This document shows positions 1-4,903 of a stretch of 8,651 nt of DNA, piece after piece. A program made the translations under genes and the position numbers. Source of the stretch: Deltaproteobacteria bacterium (GTDB taxonomy: Bacteria > Myxococcota_A > SURF-8); the NCBI GenBank assembly GCA_029570245.1, contig JAKQSH010000177.1, positions 1 through 8,651 of the forward strand, in the 5' to 3' direction. Every line of letters begins with the position of its first letter. Within the stretch, counting starts at the first letter, position 1. The notes under the pieces were generated by a model. It saw nothing but the letters and a program-made list of their open reading frames with translations, was not told the DNA's origin and did not search any database.

Positions 1-36
1 GAGGGTGAAGGCGAAGGCGAGGGTGAAGGCGAAGAA
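1..36 (+). repeat. Two tandem copies of an 18-bp unit encoding Glu-Gly repeats
   Basis: GAGGGTGAAGGCGAAGGC at 1-18 is repeated at 19-36 with changes only in the last two bases, inside a broader GARGGY hexamer pattern. It encodes (Glu-Gly)n and probably continues to the left of the window. In-frame repeats of this kind can change length by slippage and act as spacers between a surface domain and its C-terminal anchor. Confidence 0.6.
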
Positions 37-168
37 GAGGAAGACGAAGACGGCGGATCAGCTGGAGGCGGCTGTTCTTCAACCAGCAACGGACTTCCCA
101 TGCTGATGCTGCTCATGTTGCTTTTCGTTATGCATGGTCGCACAGCTTCTGCCGTCGCGAAGAAATAG
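1..168 (+). CDS. C-terminal end of a surface protein with a MYXO-CTERM/Synerg-CTERM-like sorting tail (5' end outside window)
   Basis: Frame 1 is open from the window edge to a TAG at 166-168 and gives the last 55 residues of a larger protein. The visible part has an acidic Glu-Gly run followed by a Glu/Asp stretch, a Gly-rich linker with the motif GGGCSS, a hydrophobic segment rich in Met and Leu (about residues 34-44 of the fragment) and a short tail with His, Arg and two terminal Lys. An acidic or flexible linker, a Gly-Cys motif, a transmembrane helix and a basic end is the layout of C-terminal protein-sorting signals such as MYXO-CTERM and Synerg-CTERM, in which the protein is anchored and probably processed near the Cys. 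The basic cluster is weaker than in classic examples. Nothing of the functional domain is visible, so the role is unknown. A strong terminator follows 21 nt after the stop. Confidence 0.75.
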   Translation, partial: EGEGEGEGEGEEEEDEDGGSAGGGCSSTSNGLPMLMLLMLLFVMHGRTASAVAKK

Positions 169-189
169 CACAGCAGAATCAAATGACAA

Positions 190-230
190 GCCGCATTCCA
201 CCTCAGACTTATGGAATGCGGCTTTTTTTT
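190..230 (+). terminator. Rho-independent terminator after the partial surface protein gene
   Basis: A perfect 11-bp stem (GCCGCATTCCA at 190-200 and TGGAATGCGGC at 212-222) around an 11-nt loop is followed directly by eight T residues (223-230). It sits 21 nt after the TAG of the upstream gene, so it should end that transcript. Confidence 0.9.
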
Positions 231-259
231 GCCGGATTGCATTTTCTGACTGAAACATT

Positions 260-952
260 ATGAAAAGACCGGAGTTTACAAGGTCGGCGATATTTAAATT
301 TTTCCTGCTGGTGCTCCTGCTCTGCATTACGCCACTGAGCATTCTGATTTTCGGTGGAGAAGACTTACGCAACCCGCGTCGCATGATGGAACTGATAGAG
401 AGTTCCGGTATCATTGCGCCGCTGGCATTTCTGATCGTCTATATAGCGTGGCAGTTTGTTCCGGGTCCGACTTCGGCGATGACAGCCGCATCCGGGCTTA
501 TGTTCGGACCATTTGCAGGCCCGCTGCTTTCGATTACGGGAGCCATGCTGTCTGCCGGAATCGAATTCACGCTGGCGCGGCGTCTGGGTCATGATGCAAT
601 TCAGGCTAAAATGCCCGGACGCATGCGGCGACTTGACGAAGCATTTGAAAAGCATGCTTTTTCATCAATTGCATATATGAGGCTCATTTTCATTCCATTT
701 CAGATCGTCAATTTCTCGGCTGGAGTCTCTAGTGTGCGTTTTGCTCCTTTTTTCTGGGGTACGCTGCTGGGGATACTTCCAGCTTCTCTGGCCCTCCCCT
801 ACCTGAGCGGCCTCGTAAAACTCGCCTGGATGCAGAACAATTTTTCGATGCTGCTGAACGTAAAAGCAGCACTGGCGCTCTTATTGTTTATTGCAGTTTC
901 CGTGTTACCTCCCTTGCTTGATTTCATATGGAAGAAAAACCGTTTGCAATAG
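260..952 (+). CDS. TVP38/TMEM64 family (VTT/DedA-like) inner-membrane protein
   Basis: This 230-aa protein is almost entirely hydrophobic. It has an N-terminal membrane helix (about residues 12-31), a helix and re-entrant-like segment around residues 51-90, and C-terminal helices from about 155 onward. The family marks are the Gly-rich stretch with 'SGLMFGPFAGPL' near residue 78 and the later 'MRLIFIPFQIVNFSAGVSSV', which matches the conserved R-x-x-P-x-P-x-x-x-x-N-x-x-AG pattern of VTT-domain proteins, with Ile-Phe replacing part of the usual segment. Length fits the family (about 200-250 aa). VTT proteins are membrane proteins implicated in lipid scrambling or membrane homeostasis; the substrate here cannot be read. 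The ATG at 260 has no clear Shine-Dalgarno sequence, but it keeps the basic N-terminus and first helix; the next Met (residue 42) would remove that helix. It stands alone between two plus-strand genes, with a terminator upstream, so its promoter must lie in the short 231-259 gap or it is read through. Confidence 0.85.
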   Translation: MKRPEFTRSAIFKFFLLVLLLCITPLSILIFGGEDLRNPRRMMELIESSGIIAPLAFLIVYIAWQFVPGPTSAMTAASGLMFGPFAGPLLSITGAMLSAGIEFTLARRLGHDAIQAKMPGRMRRLDEAFEKHAFSSIAYMRLIFIPFQIVNFSAGVSSVRFAPFFWGTLLGILPASLALPYLSGLVKLAWMQNNFSMLLNVKAALALLLFIAVSVLPPLLDFIWKKNRLQ

Positions 953-1065
953 TACGCGGACACTAACTCTGGGCGTGATCAAGCCGTCTTTTTGCATAAT
1001 TGTTTAAAAAAATATCAGGCGTATGCCAAAAACAGATTTATAAAAATCATAAAGGCAAAAAATGG

Positions 1066-1093
1066 TTTACAAATATACTGGCAGATGTATAAA
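1066..1093 (+). promoter_or_regulatory. Candidate sigma-70 promoter for the Cys-rich lipoprotein
   Basis: In an AT-rich stretch (about 1000-1105), TTTACA (1066-1071) and TATAAA (1088-1093) are each one base from the -35 and -10 consensus and lie 16 bp apart. Transcription would start near 1100, ahead of both possible start codons of the downstream gene. The rest of 953-1181 shows no gene. AT-rich DNA gives chance matches, so this remains a candidate. Confidence 0.4.
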
Positions 1094-1181
1094 ATATTCA
1101 GGATAATGGAGCAGGTGAAAATCCATGAGCGTGACGTTTCAGCGTCTGCTTTGGCAGTATCAGCAGAAAGGAATAAGCGAA

Positions 1182-2597
1182 ATGACAAAGAAAGCATTCT
1201 GGCCTGTAGTGGTTGCCTCGGTCGTGCTGCTGTTTGCAGTCTCATGCGGCGGAGACGACAATTCGGGCGAAGAGAACGACAATACCGGAGCCAAAATGGG
1301 CGACGCCTGCAACACATCCGACGAATGCGAGAGCGGGCTCTGCTATTTTACCGGTGCTCAGCGTTTCTGCAGCCAGACTTGCGCCGTGGATGAAGACTGT
1401 TCTATCCAGTCTCCGGGAGCCTGCTGCAAAATGATAGGAAATGCAGGCGTCTGCTATACAGCCGCGCTGTGTTCTGGCGGAGATGTTGATTCCGGAACGC
1501 CGGGCTACTGCACTCCAGACGAAAAAAGATGCGCCGGTCTTGAACTTCAGCGCTGCAACGCTGACGGCACAGATTATGAGTTTTACCGAGAGTGCGAAAT
1601 TGCCTGCGAAAGCGGCAAATGCACCGGAGAGGAAACCGATGGCGACAGCGAAGAAACCCTTTGCACCGCAGATGAAACCCGCTGCAAAGAAGGCAGCAAC
1701 ACAGCCATTGAAAAATGCGCCGCAGACGGAATGTCGTGGGGCGATCACATAGACTGCGCCGAAACAGGCCAGACCTGCTCCAACGGTGCATGCACAGGCG
1801 ACATTCTCGGCGATCCCTGCAATGTCAATGAAGAAAACAGCTGCGCAGACGACAATGAATACTGTCTGGCCGATTACGCCGGAGCCGCCGACGGCCACTG
1901 CGCAAAATTCTGCGATATTCAAGGCGTTTATTGTCCGATCGGCTGGGAATGCCCGCACGGCAAATGCACTCCCATCGACGGATTCTGCCGCAGCAACAAC
2001 GATTGCGAAATGGACGAATACTGCAACAAGCCCAAAGTCACCGATGAACAGGGCAATGTAGTCGATGCGGAAGGCGGCTTGTGTGCCCGTTACTGTTTTG
2101 AAAACGGCGAAAGCTGTGCTGAGCTTTACCGCTGCGAAGATAATAATCAAGACCCCAACTACGGCAAATGCGTACTTAAAGACCCCACCTGCAGCGTCTG
2201 CTCTAACGACACGGAATGCGGAACCGGCTATTATTGCAACATTCTTTCTACCCAAACAACCGGCTGCTGCACACCAAGTTGCACCGTTGACGACGACTGT
2301 CAGTCTGGTATGCGCTGCAACGACGAAGGCCATTGTGTTGTAGGTACCGGCAACGGAGATTGCGGCGGTTCTTGTCCGAAAGGACATATCTGCATACCGG
2401 AATACAACCAGTGCATGCTCAACTGTCCGCAGTGTCCGTACAACTACACCTGCGATGCCGATTCAGCACCGAACTGTTACCAGCATGCATGCGACAATCC
2501 CTATGTGTGTGGACTTTTAATGCCGCCATGCTGCGCCGGATTCGAATGCAATGCTCTGGCCTGGGGTATTGAGGGTGTCTGCGTACAATCGAAATAA
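1182..2597 (+). CDS. Large cysteine-rich predicted surface lipoprotein, function unknown
   Basis: The 471-aa product starts with a lipoprotein signal peptide: MTKK, a hydrophobic core to about residue 20, and AVS-Cys22 as lipobox, followed by Gly-Gly-Asp-Asp. The mature part is acidic and has roughly 63 Cys by my count (about one residue in seven or eight). They fall in loosely repeated motifs such as C-x5-C-x4-C, 'VDEDC', 'TPDEKRC', 'TADETRC' and 'SNDTEC', with three adjacent Cys-Cys pairs. A low-complexity linker TGEETDGDSEE splits it near residue 150. Such modules are common in secreted proteins of Myxococcota and relatives and probably fold through disulfides outside the cell; I recognise no enzyme domain. 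The start at 1182 has AAAGGA 9 nt upstream and gives a normal signal peptide; an in-frame ATG at 1125 with AGGTGA upstream would add 19 residues before it. A candidate promoter and a strong terminator make it look monocistronic. It converges on the ars operon; no functional link is shown. Confidence 0.8.
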   Translation: MTKKAFWPVVVASVVLLFAVSCGGDDNSGEENDNTGAKMGDACNTSDECESGLCYFTGAQRFCSQTCAVDEDCSIQSPGACCKMIGNAGVCYTAALCSGGDVDSGTPGYCTPDEKRCAGLELQRCNADGTDYEFYRECEIACESGKCTGEETDGDSEETLCTADETRCKEGSNTAIEKCAADGMSWGDHIDCAETGQTCSNGACTGDILGDPCNVNEENSCADDNEYCLADYAGAADGHCAKFCDIQGVYCPIGWECPHGKCTPIDGFCRSNNDCEMDEYCNKPKVTDEQGNVVDAEGGLCARYCFENGESCAELYRCEDNNQDPNYGKCVLKDPTCSVCSNDTECGTGYYCNILSTQTTGCCTPSCTVDDDCQSGMRCNDEGHCVVGTGNGDCGGSCPKGHICIPEYNQCMLNCPQCPYNYTCDADSAPNCYQHACDNPYVCGLLMPPCCAGFECNALAWGIEGVCVQSK

Positions 2598-2648
2598 TAA
2601 AGTCCCCCCACCTAAAAAAGGACGCACCTGTCGTCCATGACTGTTGAG

Positions 2649-2680
2649 AAAGTCCCCACCATCCGGTGGGGACTTTTTTT
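2649..2680 (+). terminator. Rho-independent terminator after the Cys-rich lipoprotein gene
   Basis: AGTCCCCACC (2651-2660) pairs perfectly with GGTGGGGACT (2665-2674) around the 4-nt loop ATCC. Adding the flanking AA and TT extends the stem by two pairs. A run of seven T residues (2674-2680) follows. It lies about 50 nt after the TAA at 2595-2597. Confidence 0.9.
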
Positions 2681-2710
2681 ACCACAAGCTGAGGGTTGGG
2701 TTCCAAAAGG

Positions 2711-2784
2711 CGGAGTCTATGGGGATACAAAAATAGTCATTCTGGGGGGATACAAGGAAGTAGTTACGACTTCCGCGCACTCCG
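2711..2784. repeat. Nested inverted repeats CGGAGT/ACTCCG and GGAAGT/ACTTCC
   Basis: CGGAGT (2711-2716) is the reverse complement of ACTCCG (2779-2784), enclosing both GGGGATACAA copies. Inside it, GGAAGT (2756-2761) pairs with ACTTCC (2769-2774) across a 7-nt loop. Each arm is only 6 bp, so chance is not excluded. The nesting just upstream of a strong ribosome-binding site (2788-2794) makes the arrangement worth recording. Confidence 0.4.
2721..2755. repeat. Direct repeat GGGGATACAA, two copies 25 bp apart
   Basis: GGGGATACAA occurs at 2721-2730 and again at 2746-2755. The bases after each copy are loosely similar (AATAGTCA and AAGTAGTTA). Spaced short repeats of this G4-ATACA type recall the multiple terminal repeats of IS21-family elements, but no transposase is recognisable next to them. 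Confidence 0.55.
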
Positions 2785-3019
2785 AATAAAGGAGAGCAAC
2801 TATGGAAGTAAGTCTAGTTCAGACAAGCAGGATGTCGCCGTATGAACACACAACTCCCAGGTTTCCACTCCATAGGAGGAAGATCAGATTGTCTGGCGTG
2901 CGTTTTCGGCACCAGGTTCCAGTTGTCTATTTCGGCTTTCCGCAAATTTCTATATTGCAACAAGCAAAATATCGGCATTTTTCTGCCTGTTTCGCTGCAC
3001 GCTTTTCGGTCAGATGATT

Positions 3020-3700
3020 TCAGATGGTGAAAACGAAAAAGTAGTATACTCCGACGATGGCAAATATAAGAGCAGTCAACCTGCGCATCCATTTTTCGGC
3101 AACAGTCAAAGCGTTGAACGCGCCGCTGATTCTGTTGGCGGCAAATGCCAGAACAAAGGCCGAAGCGGCAACTGGCAAAGCTGTGCCGATTCCGTAAACA
3201 AGAGGAATTCCGAAGGCAGACTGGTGCTGCAAGGCAAGAGGAATCAGACTGCCGAAATACAGCGCAGCCGAAACCGGACAGAACGCCAGCGCAAAAACAG
3301 CACCCAGCAACAGAGCTCCGAATACCCCGAACTTTTCCATTCGCTTTTGAAAACCAGTTCCGATGCCGGAACCGATTGCCGGCAATGGAATGATTTCAAT
3401 CAGAACCAGTGCGACCAGAATCAGCAGCGGCCCTATGATGGCGTTCATGTGCTGCTGTAGAAAATTGGCAATTGCCGGAACAGATGAAAGACCACTGACA
3501 ACAACCAGCGCCACCATAAGGTAAGCCAGAGCACGCCCAGACATATAAAGCAGTCCGGCAAGAAGCACTCTTGACGGACTGCCGACTTTTTTGGAAACGA
3601 AACTGATTGCTGCGATGTTGGATGCAAGCGGACATGGGCTGATGGAAGTCAAAATTCCCAGCCACAATGCGGAGACCAGTGCTGCAATGTATGACTCCAT
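3020..3700 (-). CDS. arsG: ArsG-family / CcdA-like integral membrane protein
   Basis: This 226-aa membrane protein has about six hydrophobic helices and the two hallmark segments of the CcdA/DsbD transmembrane family: 'TSISPCPLASN' in the first helix (Cys23) and 'LAFCPVSAALYF' in a later helix (Cys141). In CcdA and DsbD these two Cys pass reducing equivalents across the inner membrane. Next to arsF in ars clusters, members of this family are called ArsG, reported as an efflux permease for trivalent aromatic aminobenzyl arsenicals. The sequence fits either export or thiol-electron transfer. The start ATG lies 2 nt after the arsF stop, with GGAG 7 nt upstream inside the end of arsF, so translation is probably coupled. 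It is the last gene of the operon; no clear terminator follows. Family assignment is firm, the precise activity is not. Confidence 0.85.
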   Translation of the reverse strand: MESYIAALVSALWLGILTSISPCPLASNIAAISFVSKKVGSPSRVLLAGLLYMSGRALAYLMVALVVVSGLSSVPAIANFLQQHMNAIIGPLLILVALVLIEIIPLPAIGSGIGTGFQKRMEKFGVFGALLLGAVFALAFCPVSAALYFGSLIPLALQHQSAFGIPLVYGIGTALPVAASAFVLAFAANRISGAFNALTVAEKWMRRLTALIFAIVGVYYFFVFTI

Positions 3701-3702
3701 TA

Positions 3703-4224
3703 TCAGACTCCGCTCAGGAATGCTTTGATCTCATCGTATACATAATCCTCATATTCGGGCGGATTGCGGACATGCGCCCAAATTTTTTCACAGTTTTTCC
3801 ATTTTATCTGTGCATCACCTTTTACTGCAGAAACGATCAAAGACTTTGTATACAGCTGATAATCTTTAGAAAAATGCTTATTTTCTTCAAGGTCTACATT
3901 CACGACTTTCCATTCAAGCTTGCCTGAAGCAAGCTCGGCGGCAAAGCGCTCTTTTATGGTCTTGTCAGCCAATGCTTCCATTTTTGTACAGGTCGGACAG
4001 CGGTAATCACCGTGGAAGTAGTAAACAACTACTTTATCGGGAATAACAACAGGCGTTGTGGCAGATGCAACATCGTGTGCAGCAATGGCCGGCTCTGTCG
4101 ATTTTTCAACTGCTGCGGCAGGTTTTGCAGCTTCAGCCGAACTGGTTTCTGCGCTGTTTTCACATCCGCACGGCATCATGGAAAACAGCATTACCCAAAA
4201 AAGGGAGATTAAGCTTTTTTTCAT
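3703..4224 (-). CDS. arsF: ArsF-like thioredoxin-fold lipoprotein of the organoarsenical system
   Basis: The 173-aa product has a lipoprotein-type signal peptide (MKKS, hydrophobic to about residue 17, then MPCGC), so Cys21, or less likely Cys19, would carry the lipid. A low-complexity Ala/Glu/Ser/Pro linker (about 22-63) leads to a compact domain opening with 'VVVYYFHGDYRCPTCTKMEA'. The CPTC at 76-79 is a thioredoxin-like active site, and the YYFHG-x-x-RC-x-TC signature is characteristic of the ArsF family (annotated as a nitrophenyl-compound nitroreductase subunit). ArsF works with ArsE in reducing nitroaromatic arsenicals such as nitarsone; the chemistry of this protein alone is not known to me. 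It is tethered outside the cytoplasmic membrane, next to the CcdA-like gene. Its start is 24 nt after the preceding stop and has only a weak AAAGA-type ribosome site. ArsE itself is not obviously present. Confidence 0.82.
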   Translation of the reverse strand: MKKSLISLFWVMLFSMMPCGCENSAETSSAEAAKPAAAVEKSTEPAIAAHDVASATTPVVIPDKVVVYYFHGDYRCPTCTKMEALADKTIKERFAAELASGKLEWKVVNVDLEENKHFSKDYQLYTKSLIVSAVKGDAQIKWKNCEKIWAHVRNPPEYEDYVYDEIKAFLSGV

Positions 4225-4248
4225 TTCATGTCATCTTTCGTATTGCTG

Positions 4249-4632
4249 TCAGGCCAGCATTTCTCTGGCTTTAATACAGATATCTTCAATGGCGGAATCA
4301 TCTTTGCGCGCCTCACCTTTACGAATTCCCAAATCGCTCAACCTGAGATGAACAAAGTTTCTGAAGCCGGCTTCTTCCAGTGATTTTTTTGCACAATCAA
4401 GCGGACAGCCATCGATAGCAAGTATTCCGTCGGCGGCCTCGGTGGTCTTTAAAATGGCGCTTACGCGTCCACCTATTCCGGCGAGGCAATACATTTTTCC
4501 AATACCGTCAGAATTGAGCTTGCGCGCAACCATGTCTGAAACGTGACCGACATCCGATCCACCTGAGCATGAAAAGATTAAATTAACTACGTTGTTGCAG
4601 CCACATGAACATCCACATTTTGATTCGCTCAT
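4249..4632 (-). CDS. DGC-domain putative zinc-binding protein
   Basis: With the ATG at 4632 this is a 127-aa soluble protein. It begins with the Cys cluster CGCSCGC (residues 6-12), followed by 'NVVNLIFSCSGGSDVG' (Cys22), 'MYCLAGIGG' (Cys49) and 'AIDGCPLDCAKK', which contains the Asp-Gly-Cys signature at 74-76 and Cys80. These mark the DGC family, known only as putative zinc-binding proteins and often found in ars clusters. I chose 4632 because GGAG lies 6 nt upstream; longer starts (TTG 4656 or ATG 4644) would overlap the preceding gene or lack a good site. The start falls 16 nt downstream of the thioredoxin stop, and the stop is 24 nt before arsF. The nine or so Cys suggest binding of zinc or trivalent arsenic; no reaction is established. 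A metallochaperone or redox partner role is only an inference. Confidence 0.8.
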   Translation of the reverse strand: MSESKCGCSCGCNNVVNLIFSCSGGSDVGHVSDMVARKLNSDGIGKMYCLAGIGGRVSAILKTTEAADGILAIDGCPLDCAKKSLEEAGFRNFVHLRLSDLGIRKGEARKDDSAIEDICIKAREMLA

Positions 4633-4648
4633 TTTTTTCTCCATAACA

Positions 4649-4888
4649 TCAGGCAATTAATTTTCTTATTTCTTCGACCGGAGGAACTTTTCCAACCAGC
4701 TTCACTTCACCATCAACGACCAATCCCGGAGTCATTAATATGCCGCGCCTGATTATTTCATTGATATCTTCCACTTTTACAACTTCAGCAGCAATGCCGA
4801 GCTGGCCGACTGCCAGATTTGTAAGTTCATAAAGTTTTTTGCACTTCGGACAACCGGTTCCCAGTATTTCAATTTTTTTCATCTCCAT
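4649..4888 (-). CDS. Small thioredoxin-family protein (TM0996/MTH895 type)
   Basis: This 79-aa protein shows the small redox-active disulfide protein pattern: a beta strand 'KKIEILGTGCPKCKKLYEL' with CPKC at residues 13-16, then 'MTPGLVVDGEV' with the cis-proline Pro54 opposite the active site, and a C-terminal helix. No signal peptide is present, so it is cytoplasmic. The family is a minimal thioredoxin/glutaredoxin fold, often encoded next to ArsP-type permeases. Here it starts 15 nt after the permease stop, with AGGAG 8 nt upstream of the ATG. Likely jobs are supplying electrons to ArsC, to the CcdA-like ArsG, or to an organoarsenical reductase step; which one is not visible. A second Met at codon 3 is a less likely start because of spacing. 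Confidence 0.88.
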   Translation of the reverse strand: MEMKKIEILGTGCPKCKKLYELTNLAVGQLGIAAEVVKVEDINEIIRRGILMTPGLVVDGEVKLVGKVPPVEEIRKLIA

Positions 4889-4903
4889 TTATTTGTCTCC
4901 TGT

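Larger units (their letters stand above)
2681..3019. other. Intergenic stretch between convergent units with repeats and an orphan ribosome-binding site; no convincing gene
   Basis: About 340 bases separate the lipoprotein terminator from the end of the ars operon. Short open frames here (for example 2802-3017 and 2842-3030, plus strand) have no recognisable protein character. The frame at 2802 does follow a near-ideal AAAGGAG (2788-2794, 7-nt spacing), so it may be a decayed or truncated gene start. Upstream lie two copies of GGGGATACAA and two inverted repeats, listed separately. A weak GGCA/TGCC hairpin (2974-2987) is the only thing on the minus strand that could help end the ars transcript, and I do not regard it as a terminator. 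A displaced insertion-sequence end is possible but unproven. Confidence 0.4.

Noticed and set aside
992..1393. A 133-codon plus-strand frame overlapping the lipoprotein start
   Set aside because: It has no domain, runs through the promoter-like AT-rich region and into the lipoprotein gene out of frame, and ends in Arg-rich shadow sequence.
1242..2387. A 381-codon open frame on the minus strand, antisense to the Cys-rich lipoprotein
   Set aside because: It has no ribosome site or recognisable domain, and it mirrors the biased TGC/GAC/GAA codons of the plus-strand gene. The plus frame has a signal peptide, regular Cys motifs, a promoter candidate and a terminator.
1213..2572. Several 70-130-codon plus-strand frames inside the lipoprotein gene
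   Set aside because: They are out-of-frame shadows with unnatural Ala/Thr- or Arg-rich compositions and no start signals.
2892..2916. Imperfect hairpin (CTGG..GTGC / GCACCAG) as a possible ars operon terminator
   Set aside because: The stem is bulged and no T-run follows on the minus strand.
2814..3092. A 92-codon minus-strand frame across the intergenic stretch and the arsG end
   Set aside because: It overlaps the well-supported C-terminus of ArsG in another frame and shows no motif or ribosome site.
4633..4656. Longer N-terminus for the DGC protein (TTG 4656 or ATG 4644)
   Set aside because: TTG 4656 overlaps the thioredoxin gene and both lack a well-placed ribosome site, while GGAG precedes ATG 4632 at a good distance.
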